From NCBI GenBank assembly GCA_016178435.1, contig JACOTK010000094.1, forward strand, positions 1 to 6,932: a stretch of 6,932 bases of DNA. Direction: 5' to 3'. This DNA is from Actinomycetota bacterium. GTDB taxonomy: Bacteria > Actinomycetota > Acidimicrobiia > Acidimicrobiales > CADCSY01. The notes beneath the pieces were generated by a model. It searched no databases and was not told the DNA's origin. It worked only from the letters and a program-made list of their open reading frames with translations. This document shows, piece by piece, positions 1 to 5,383 of this stretch (the stretch's first letter is position 1; every line of letters starts with the position of its first letter). The translations under genes were made by a program, and so were the position numbers.

Positions 1-1040
1 AAGCCGGTGAGGGGTTCGACAGCCACCAACGACATGTCCAGGGGAGCTTCGGTGCCCTTCAGGGTTTCCTGAACCGAGCGATCCGCCTCGGCCTGCATTT
101 GGGTGTCGAGGGTGGTGTAGATCTCGTAGCCCTGCTTGTAAACGGCGTCGGGACCGTAACGAGCGGTGATGTACCGCTCGACGTAATCGAGGAAGTAGGG
201 ATAGGCGGTCTCCTGTCGCTCTGCCGGGTACACCATGGTCACCGGTTGTCCGGAAGGGGGCGGGCCGGCATCGGCAAGCCAGATCCCCTGGGCGGCAGCC
301 TCGTCGTAGCCCGCCTGGTCGATCACGCCCTGCTCGAGCATGAGCCCAAGCACCCGCTTGCGTTTGGTCTCGGCAAGTTGTGGGTTCCCGCGCGGCTCGT
401 AACGGCTCGGGGCGGGAATGATGCCGGCGAGGAGCGCTGCCTCGGCAAGCGTCAACCGGCTGACGGGCTTGCGAAAGTACGTCTCGGAAGCGGCCCCGAC
501 CCCGTAGGCGCCCTCCCCTAGGTAGATCCGCTCGAGGTAGCGGAACAGGATCTCGTCCTTGTCGACCTGTCGGTCCAGCCGGCTCGCCAACACCGCCTCA
601 CGGAGCTTTCGCGAGATGGACCGCTCATTGCCGACGTAGGCGTTCTTCACGTACTGCTGGGTGATCGTCGACCCACCCTGGACGGCGCCGGTGCTGCGCA
701 CATCCGCGACAAAGGCCCGCAGCAGGCCCCTGGGATCCACCCCCCCGTGCTCGTAGAAGCGCTTGTCCTCGGCAGCGATGACCGCCTGGCGAAGGATGAG
801 TGGGATGTCGCCCCACGCGACCGGCTTCGTGGTTTCGAACCGGCGAAACGATCCGACCAGGTTGCCGCCGATGTCGTAAACCCGGCTGATCTGGGCACTG
901 ATTCCCTCGTTGGGCTCGGGCACCGATGCCGGCAGCGGCAGAAAGATCATGGTTGCAAGCAGGGTGACGAGGGCTGTGGCAGGCGCCAACACCGTGGTCG
1001 TGGCGACAAAGACCAGGGGAGTCAGCAGCCGTCGCAACAC
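1..1040 (-). CDS. Class A penicillin-binding protein (glycosyltransferase/transpeptidase), 3' end cut by window edge
   Basis: Polymerises lipid II into glycan strands and, through a transpeptidase domain lying mostly outside the window, cross-links peptidoglycan on the outer face of the membrane. I translated 346 residues with no internal stop. A short basic N-terminus (MLRRLL) precedes one hydrophobic segment at about residues 8-36, acting as a membrane anchor. The GT51 domain follows with its motifs in order: AEDKRFYEHGG with catalytic Glu91, GGSTITQQ at 122-129, RKLRE at 144-148, KDEILFRYLERIYLG from 161, and RKPVSRLTLAEAALLAG from about 191. The linker starting YTTLD and the first strand of the transpeptidase domain (MSLVAVEPLTG) are visible at the edge; the SxxK, SxN and KTG motifs are not. 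The GTG at 1040 is chosen because it places the basic residues directly before the anchor; no convincing ribosome site precedes it, and TTG at 1037 is possible. It lies 41 bases after whiB on the same strand, so the two may be co-transcribed. Family certain; ponA-type subfamily likely. Confidence 0.94.
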   Translation of the reverse strand, partial: MLRRLLTPLVFVATTTVLAPATALVTLLATMIFLPLPASVPEPNEGISAQISRVYDIGGNLVGSFRRFETTKPVAWGDIPLILRQAVIAAEDKRFYEHGGVDPRGLLRAFVADVRSTGAVQGGSTITQQYVKNAYVGNERSISRKLREAVLASRLDRQVDKDEILFRYLERIYLGEGAYGVGAASETYFRKPVSRLTLAEAALLAGIIPAPSRYEPRGNPQLAETKRKRVLGLMLEQGVIDQAGYDEAAAQGIWLADAGPPPSGQPVTMVYPAERQETAYPYFLDYVERYITARYGPDAVYKQGYEIYTTLDTQMQAEADRSVQETLKGTEAPLDMSLVAVEPLTG

Positions 1041-1081
1041 CCGTTCAGTGTTGCATGCTCGGAATCTCCCGGGCCGGCGGG

Positions 1082-1336
1082 TTACCGGACAGAGAGGGTC
1101 CTACGCTCCGATTCGTTCAAACCACCCCAAATGCCGTGGGCCTCACCTACTTCGAGGGCGTACTGCAGGCAGGCATCCTGCACCGGACACAGGGCACAAA
1201 TGGCCTTCGCGTGCCGCTCACGTTCACGCTTGTCGGCCTTGCGCTCAAAGTGTTGCGGTGGGAAAAATGCCACTGCCTGTGGACCGCGGCATGCCGCCTT
1301 GAGTTGCCACAGCTCATCTACACGAATTGCGCTCAC
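1082..1336 (-). CDS. WhiB-family iron-sulfur transcriptional regulator
   Basis: An 84-residue cytoplasmic regulator expected to bind a [4Fe-4S] cluster and act with the primary sigma factor, responding to redox or nitric oxide. Direct evidence is the four-cysteine signature: Cys16 in AACRGP, then Cys47-x2-Cys50-x5-Cys56 (CALCPVQDAC), followed by the GIWGG turn at 68-72 and a basic end (ERR) for DNA contact. The FFPP segment at 24-27 is usual for the family. The start is GTG at 1336, preceded by a strong purine-rich ribosome site. The protein is as short as the smallest WhiB members. It sits between nfeD (71 bases upstream) and the penicillin-binding protein gene (41 bases downstream), all on one strand. 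By position it recalls whiB4 beside ponA2 in mycobacteria, but the sequence, with its FFPP and HFERK stretch, does not look especially WhiB4-like, so I give no paralogue number. Family assignment is near certain; the targets are unknown. Confidence 0.96.
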   Translation of the reverse strand: MSAIRVDELWQLKAACRGPQAVAFFPPQHFERKADKRERERHAKAICALCPVQDACLQYALEVGEAHGIWGGLNESERRTLSVR

Positions 1337-1341
1337 ACTTA

Positions 1342-1349
1342 CCCCCCTT
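1342..1349 (-). promoter_or_regulatory. Shine-Dalgarno site of the whiB gene
   Basis: On the minus strand AAGGGGGG lies five bases (TAAGT) before the GTG at 1336. It is the clearest ribosome site in the window and fixes the whiB start, since no other gene here has such a well-placed purine run. Confidence 0.75.
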
Positions 1350-1358
1350 CAGCGAAAG

Positions 1359-1388
1359 ACCCTAATAAACAACTGACAATCGCTACAA
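1359..1388 (-). promoter_or_regulatory. Candidate whiB promoter
   Basis: In the 71-base gap between nfeD and whiB, the minus strand has TTGTAG (1388-1383), an 18-base spacer and TAGGGT (1364-1359). The latter fits the TANNNT form of actinobacterial -10 elements. A start near 1352 would leave a leader of about 16 bases that just contains the ribosome site. The local sequence is richer in A and T than its surroundings. A weak imperfect hairpin (CGCT-TGT-AGCG core, 1381-1391) overlaps the -35 and could instead be part of an nfeD terminator. Eye-based only. Confidence 0.3.
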
Positions 1389-1407
1389 GCGGTTCGGAGT
1401 GACAGTG

Positions 1408-2814
1408 CTAGTCCGACGACCCGTGGTCCTTCTTCCTGGAGGATCGATCTCGATAGTCGCGAGCGGCGCCCTCCTCGGGCTCGACCTCCAGAACCAGACC
1501 CTCGATGGCCGCCACTCGAACCGGATCACCGACGGCGACGGGTGTGGCCCGATTCGTGCGTGCCTTCCAGAGGGAGCCACGCACACAGACAACCCCTTCG
1601 GGGGCCAGTGCCGAGATCGCCTCTCCCATCTCGCCGATCAACGACGCGCGACCGATCGTCGGGGTCGAGAATCGACTTCGCACCGTCGACGGCAATCCGG
1701 CCAGCATCATCAGCACCGTGCCCACGACCCCGGCCACAAGCGAAACCCATCCCACCTGAATGCCGTCGCCGTAAAGAAGCAGTGACCCGACGACAAACGA
1801 CACCACCGCGATGGCGGTCCAGACCCGCGGCACACCCGTTTGCACATCGACGGCGAAGCCGAACATGGCCAACAGGATGAGCGCAAGACCCACGGGTGAT
1901 GTCGGCAGCACCGCCAGCCCGTAGGCGGACAGCACAAGGCACACCACGCCGACCCCGCCGGCAATGCCGACCCCGCCGGTGAAGAACTCGAAGATCAGCA
2001 ACATCAGACCGAGCGCAAGCAGCAGGTACGCCACCTGAGGGCTCGACGCGGTGTGCATGAGCTGCGAGGACAGCGGCAGCTTGGACAATCGGCCCTTCAC
2101 GATCAACGTCGCCTCCGGTGGGCCCTGAGGCATCTCCCGAAACGTGGCGGTCTGAAGCACCCGACCGGCCGCCTCCTTCCCGTTGATCGCGGCGATGAAG
2201 GTACCCAGAATCGCCGCCTCCTGCTGGTTGAGATCAGCGATGCCCAACTTCACGGCCTGCACAGGATCAACCGTGCCCTGACCGATCCTCGAGGTGACCC
2301 CGTCGGGAAGCGCGTCGCCGAGCCTGCCGATTCGGGCACGCGGCGCAAGTCCCAACAGGTCTCCGGCCAGGGCCAGACGAGCAGCGCCGCGATACGCCCG
2401 GGCTCCGCTCGGCCCAACCCACACCGCCACCGGTACCTTCGCTCCCTGCATACGCTTCACCAGGGCGTCGAGCGTGTCGTCGCTCACCACGGCACGGGAG
2501 CTGTTCAACTGCAGGACGAGGGCCTCGATACCCGACTTCTCGGCGTGGTCGATCGTCTCGTACAGGAAATCGACAACGACAGGGTCGATGAATCCGGAGA
2601 TCTGAACGACATCGACCACGTCGATCTCCGGGACCTTGTGCACCACCGCCTGCGAACCCCCGACGGACGCCGGACTCGCCGAGGCCGGAGTCCGGGGCTG
2701 CAGCAGTGACAAGATGAGCGCGCCAAGAATCATCACCAGGCCGGGAATGGCTAACCTGCGTGTCTGTGCCTTCCCGAGAGGAAGCTTTGGATACTGCATC
2801 GTTTTTACGAACAT
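1408..2814 (-). CDS. Long-form NfeD membrane protein with degenerate S49/ClpP-like protease domain
   Basis: A 468-residue membrane protein of the NfeD long form, a family usually paired with stomatin/SPFH proteins and thought to affect membrane quality. Residues 1-47 look like a signal peptide or signal anchor: Lys/Arg-rich n-region, hydrophobic 21-38, ASA near 45-47. Residues about 65-195 form a ClpP/crotonase-like domain (VVQISGFIDP, ALVLQLNS, GPSGARA at 134-140, DPVQAVKLGIADL). Four to five membrane helices follow at about 261-278, 282-303, 307-323, 331-348 and 354-374. The C-terminal NfeD OB-fold spans about 388-447 (GRASLIGEMGEA, LWKARTNRATP, EGLVLEVEP), then a charged tail. Where proteolytic relatives have the nucleophile (AASAG type), this protein has AYRGA with Arg142, and the stretch expected to carry the lysine is short, so protease activity is doubtful. 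No SPFH gene is next to it. Starts at 2814 or 2799 both keep the basic n-region; ATG 2733 would remove it. Either preferred start overlaps the divergent ATPase gene. Confidence 0.92.
   Translation of the reverse strand: MFVKTMQYPKLPLGKAQTRRLAIPGLVMILGALILSLLQPRTPASASPASVGGSQAVVHKVPEIDVVDVVQISGFIDPVVVDFLYETIDHAEKSGIEALVLQLNSSRAVVSDDTLDALVKRMQGAKVPVAVWVGPSGARAYRGAARLALAGDLLGLAPRARIGRLGDALPDGVTSRIGQGTVDPVQAVKLGIADLNQQEAAILGTFIAAINGKEAAGRVLQTATFREMPQGPPEATLIVKGRLSKLPLSSQLMHTASSPQVAYLLLALGLMLLIFEFFTGGVGIAGGVGVVCLVLSAYGLAVLPTSPVGLALILLAMFGFAVDVQTGVPRVWTAIAVVSFVVGSLLLYGDGIQVGWVSLVAGVVGTVLMMLAGLPSTVRSRFSTPTIGRASLIGEMGEAISALAPEGVVCVRGSLWKARTNRATPVAVGDPVRVAAIEGLVLEVEPEEGAARDYRDRSSRKKDHGSSD
2752..2768 (+). 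promoter_or_regulatory. Candidate -10 element giving a leaderless ATPase start
   Basis: TAACCT at 2752-2757 matches the TANNNT actinobacterial -10 form and lies eight bases before the in-frame GTG at 2766, which would make that GTG the 5' end of a leaderless message. I found no good -35. The element lies inside the 5' coding part of the divergent nfeD gene. It competes with the ribosome-site-supported TTG start at 2787. Confidence 0.25.
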
Positions 2815-3749
2815 CTCGAGTGGTCATCGTGGCTGGCAAAGGCGGCGTGGGCAAAACAGTCGTCGCAGCCGCCCTCGCGCGGCTGGCCTCGAACCATGGA
2901 CTGCGAACCCTGCTCGTCGAGATCGAGGGCAAGGGAGGGTTGCCCGCTCTGTTCGGTCGCCCACCGCTCACGTACCGGGAAACCGAGTTGTCACCGGCGA
3001 CCGAGACGCGTGGCCCGATCGTCGGACGCACGCTCACTCCCGACGACGCCTTGCTCGAATACCTCGACGAGCACGGCATGGGCCGGGTCTCGAAACGCCT
3101 GGTCTCATCCGGTGCCGTGGACATCGTGGCGACCGCCGCTCCCGGGATCAAGGACATCCTCATCCTGGGCAAGGTCAAACAGTTGGAACGCTCCGGCACT
3201 GCCGACCTGATCATCGTCGACGCGCCCGCCGCCGGCCACGCCATCACCTTCCTCATGGCAGCTCGGGGTCTCTCCGAGGCCGTGCGGATGGGCCCGATCC
3301 GCGCCCAGGCCCTCGAGGTGCTCGACCTGCTGGGCGACCCGGACCGCTGCTCGGTCATGCTGGTGACCCTGCCGGAGGAGACCCCCGTCAACGAGCTCGT
3401 GGAGACAGGTTTCAAGCTCGAGGACGAGGTCGGCATCAAGTTGGGGCCGGCCGTCGTCAACGGCGTGTACCCGCTACTGGGAGGTCTGGGGTCCGACCCT
3501 GTCAAGGCTGCCGAGGCTGCAGGCACCACGCTGCGCGAAGGGGAAGCCGAGGCGCTCAGCGAGGCGGCTCAGTTTCGCCGAAAGCGTCACGACCTTCAGG
3601 CGAGCCAGCTCGAACGCCTTGGCGAGCAATTGCCGTTGCCCCAGCTCTGTCTGCCGTTTCTCTTCCGTGCCGATCTCGGGCCCGAGCAGATCGACGAGCT
3701 CGCCGATGCACTGGGCAAGCAGATCATTGAGATGGGAAACTGGCCATGA
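2760..3749 (+). CDS. ArsA/Get3-family ATPase, first subunit (Rv3679/BagA-like)
   Basis: A P-loop ATPase of the ArsA/Get3 branch of the SIMIBI class, expected to work as a dimer in the cytosol, probably with the next gene product. Numbered from GTG 2760, the deviant Walker A is GKGGVGKT at 26-33 with signature Lys27. The switch I position reads LLVEIEGKGG (51-60) in place of the usual TDPA, so the catalytic aspartate is missing. Switch II is IIVDAPAAGH with Asp154. PGIKDILILGKV at 128-139 matches the conserved region after switch I, and LPFLFRADLG near 298-307 resembles the C-terminal adenine loop. There is no Get3 CxxC zinc motif and only isolated cysteines (197, 297), and no ArsB partner is nearby, which argues against arsenite transport. 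From memory the M. tuberculosis Rv3679 protein has nearly the same LLVEVEG substitution. The start is uncertain: GTG 2760, GTG 2766, or TTG 2787 with an AGAGG site. The 3' end overlaps the next gene by ATGA. The substrate is unknown; membrane-protein handling is an inference. Confidence 0.93.
   Translation: MSVPSREEALDTASFLRTSRVVIVAGKGGVGKTVVAAALARLASNHGLRTLLVEIEGKGGLPALFGRPPLTYRETELSPATETRGPIVGRTLTPDDALLEYLDEHGMGRVSKRLVSSGAVDIVATAAPGIKDILILGKVKQLERSGTADLIIVDAPAAGHAITFLMAARGLSEAVRMGPIRAQALEVLDLLGDPDRCSVMLVTLPEETPVNELVETGFKLEDEVGIKLGPAVVNGVYPLLGGLGSDPVKAAEAAGTTLREGEAEALSEAAQFRRKRHDLQASQLERLGEQLPLPQLCLPFLFRADLGPEQIDELADALGKQIIEMGNWP
2777..2789 (+). promoter_or_regulatory. Ribosome-binding site favouring a TTG start for the first ATPase
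   Basis: AGAGG at 2777-2781, within GAGAGGAAG, lies five bases before an in-frame TTG at 2787. If used, the protein loses nine residues and begins LDTASFL, still ahead of the P-loop strand. It is the only purine-rich site before the P-loop, whereas the GTG codons at 2760 and 2766 have none at normal spacing. Confidence 0.4.
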
Positions 3750-4858
3750 ACGCAGGAGGCCATGAGGCCATGGTTGCTGATGAACCCAAACTCAACGATC
3801 TGGTCGTCGATCATCGGATCGTCATCTGCTGTGGGTCCGGTGGCGTGGGCAAGACGACCACTGCGGCCGTCGTTGCCCTCGAGGGTGCCCGCATGGGGAA
3901 GCGTTCGGTCGTCGTGACCATCGACCCGGCCAAGCGTCTCGCCGACACCCTGGGCATCGGCGAGCTCTCGAACACGCCGCACCTCATCGACGGCGACTGG
4001 CCCGGCGAGCTGTGGGCCATGATGCTCGACACCAAGAGCACCTTTGACAATCTGGTCGCCAAACACGCCGGGGGAACGGAGCAGGCCGAGCGCATTCTCG
4101 ACAACCCGTTCTACCGCAACATCTCCGGGGCGCTCTCGGGCACCCAGGAGTACATGGCGGGCGAGAAGCTCTACGAGCTGCACGAGGAGGGTGGTTACGA
4201 TCTGATCGTCGTCGACACGCCACCCACCCGCAATGCCCTCGATTTTCTCGACGCATCGGGCCGCCTTGCCGGCTTTCTCGACCACCGACTGTTTCGCATG
4301 CTCATGGCGCCCACCCGTGGCTACATGCGGGCGGTGAACGTCGCTGCCCAGGCGCTGTTGCGCACGGTTGGCAAGATCGTCGGCGGTGAGGTCCTCGATG
4401 ACGTGATCGCGTTCTTCAACACGTTCGAGGGGATGGAACAGGGATTCAAGGAGCGGGCACAGCGGGTCCAGGCATTGCTCATCGATGCGAACACTGCCTA
4501 CGTGCTGGTCGCCTCGCCTCGCCAGGACACCGTCGAGGAGGCGGCGTTCTTCGCCGACAAGCTGCGCAGGACCCACATCCCGGTCGAGGCACTGGTGATC
4601 AACCGCATGCACCCCCGCTTCGGCGAGGGACTTGCCGAAGCGGCCCGCCGGCGAGCAGAGACCTTGGCCGGCACCGACCTGGGCGACCTCTTCACCAACC
4701 TCGCCGACTTTCGGATGATGGCCGACGGGGAGGAGACCCACCTCCAGGGACTCGCCGATCAGGTGGCTCCCGCTCCGGTGATCAAGGTGCCCTTCCTGGC
4801 GGATGACGTGCACGACCTGCACACGCTCGGCCAGATCAGCCGCCACCTGTTCGCCTAG
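3746..4858 (+). CDS. ArsA/Get3-family ATPase, second subunit (Rv3680/BagB-like)
   Basis: Second ArsA/Get3-like ATPase, 370 residues from ATG 3746. The P-loop is GSGGVGKTT at 30-38: the signature lysine of the deviant Walker A is replaced by Ser31, while the phosphate-binding Lys36 is kept. Switch I is intact, TIDPAKRLAD at 58-67 with Asp60, and switch II is VVDTPP at 155-160 with Asp157. LSGTQEYMAGEKL (130-142) matches the conserved region after switch I, and NALDFLDASGRLAGFLD continues into the helical region that in Get3 forms the client groove. PVIKVPFLADDV at 344-355 fits the adenine loop. No CxxC motif or arsenite-binding cysteine set is seen. The arrangement with the previous gene (ATGA overlap) implies translational coupling and a heterodimer in which the preserved aspartate here is served by the lysine of the partner. 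A perfect AGGAGG lies inside the first codons and may direct initiation at ATG 3770 (362 residues). From memory, Rv3680 of M. tuberculosis has the closely similar CCGAGGVGKT. Client or substrate unknown. Confidence 0.94.
   Translation: MNAGGHEAMVADEPKLNDLVVDHRIVICCGSGGVGKTTTAAVVALEGARMGKRSVVVTIDPAKRLADTLGIGELSNTPHLIDGDWPGELWAMMLDTKSTFDNLVAKHAGGTEQAERILDNPFYRNISGALSGTQEYMAGEKLYELHEEGGYDLIVVDTPPTRNALDFLDASGRLAGFLDHRLFRMLMAPTRGYMRAVNVAAQALLRTVGKIVGGEVLDDVIAFFNTFEGMEQGFKERAQRVQALLIDANTAYVLVASPRQDTVEEAAFFADKLRRTHIPVEALVINRMHPRFGEGLAEAARRRAETLAGTDLGDLFTNLADFRMMADGEETHLQGLADQVAPAPVIKVPFLADDVHDLHTLGQISRHLFA
3754..3759 (+). promoter_or_regulatory. Internal AGGAGG suggesting an ATG 3770 start for the second ATPase
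   Basis: A full AGGAGG lies ten bases before the in-frame ATG at 3770, while the ATG at 3746 has only a weak GGGAAA upstream. Initiation at 3770 would remove eight residues (MNAGGHEA) that carry no conserved feature and would abolish the ATGA overlap, leaving a 20-base gap. The spacing is slightly long, so both starts remain open. Confidence 0.45.
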
Positions 4859-4877
4859 GCGGTGACGCTTCACTACG

Positions 4878-5321
4878 ATGCCTCCTGTGCCCCGGATTCT
4901 CGTTGCCTGCGATGCTTCCTGGATCGTCGATGAGATCGAGGCGGCACTGGGCGGCCCCGACACCACCACCGTCGTCGTCGGAAGTGGCGCCGAGGTGCGT
5001 GAGGCGGTCGAGGAGAACCAACCCGATCTCGTGATCGTCGACCTCCAGATCGGCAACATGGGGGGCATGGCGGTCGCCATCGACCTCCACCTCGAAGAAG
5101 GAGCCGGGCGCATCGGGCACGTACCGGTGTTGATGCTTCTCGATCGACGAGCGGACGTGTTCCTCGCCAGGCGATCCCACGCCGAGGGGTGGGTGGTCAA
5201 GCCCCTCGACGCGCGACGCCTGCGTCGTGCAGCCGACGCGCTCCTGGCCGGCGACACCTACCACGACCTGACAGGTGCCCCCCTGGTGGTCTCGGGCACC
5301 GACGCGCTGCCCATCGCCTGA
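4878..5321 (+). CDS. Stand-alone receiver-domain (CheY-like) protein with altered active site
   Basis: A 147-residue protein consisting of one response-regulator receiver fold and a short tail, with no DNA-binding or enzymatic output domain. The first strand is RILVACDAS with Asp12; the phospho-acceptor candidate is Asp55 in LVIVDLQIGNMGG; the conserved lysine is Lys108 in GWVVKPLD. Two usual residues are changed: the first member of the acidic pair is Cys11, and the Thr/Ser ending strand 4 is Leu88 (PVLMLLD). Phosphorylation is therefore possible but signalling by the usual Thr-Tyr switch is doubtful. No histidine kinase is in the window. It starts 19 bases after the second ATPase gene on the same strand, so it is probably in the same operon and may regulate or bind the ATPase pair, which is inference. 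ATG 4878 is preceded by GGTGA at a long 12-base spacing; GTG 4887, eight bases after a TACGAT -10-like hexamer, is an alternative leaderless start. Confidence 0.87.
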   Translation: MPPVPRILVACDASWIVDEIEAALGGPDTTTVVVGSGAEVREAVEENQPDLVIVDLQIGNMGGMAVAIDLHLEEGAGRIGHVPVLMLLDRRADVFLARRSHAEGWVVKPLDARRLRRAADALLAGDTYHDLTGAPLVVSGTDALPIA

Positions 5322-5352
5322 GCTCGGGCCCGTCGCCTGAAGCGCGATCGCC

Positions 5353-5383
5353 GCCGGGCCGCCCGGCTCCCCTGACCGTCAGG
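5353..5383. terminator. Hairpins between convergent genes, candidate bidirectional terminator
   Basis: GCCGGGC (5353-5359) and its exact complement GCCCGGC (5361-5367) surround a single base, in practice a six-pair GC stem with a three-base loop. A second small hairpin follows, CCTGA-CCG-TCAGG at 5371-5383, overlapping the stop codon of the monooxygenase gene. Neither has a T-run, which is common for GC-rich actinobacterial ends. The location, between two converging genes only 57 bases apart, is the main support. Confidence 0.45.

Noticed and set aside
1068..1081. Possible small hairpin (CCCG-GGCCGG-CGGG) just after the whiB stop
   Set aside because: Only four pairs with no T-run; too weak to call a terminator or attenuator in GC-rich DNA.
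747..1376. A 209-codon plus-strand open frame across the PBP start and whiB
   Set aside because: It is antisense to two genes with clear family motifs and has no recognisable domain.
1948..1979. Direct repeat of GCCGACCCCGCCGG, two copies with period 18
   Set aside because: It lies in nfeD and simply encodes the repeated GGVG glycine pattern of a membrane helix (GGVGIAGGVGVV); only two copies, so no sign of an array.
2267..3529. A 420-codon minus-strand open frame spanning part of nfeD and the first ATPase
   Set aside because: Low-complexity Ser/Arg/Pro composition, in a different frame from nfeD, and antisense to a well supported ATPase gene.
2636..3730. A 364-codon plus-strand open frame shadowing the first ATPase
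   Set aside because: Arg/Gly-rich translation with no motif; the overlapping frame carries the P-loop and switch motifs.
2760..4858. Arsenite efflux (ArsAB) operon
   Set aside because: Neither ATPase has the arsenite-binding cysteine arrangement or the duplicated ArsA architecture, and no ArsB, ArsR or ArsC gene is present; the fold alone does not imply arsenic transport.
3596..5257. A 553-codon open frame antisense to the ATPases and the receiver gene
   Set aside because: Its translation is rich in Arg, His, Gly and Val without family motifs, and the sense strand encodes three clearly conserved proteins. High GC at third codon positions readily opens antisense frames in such genomes.
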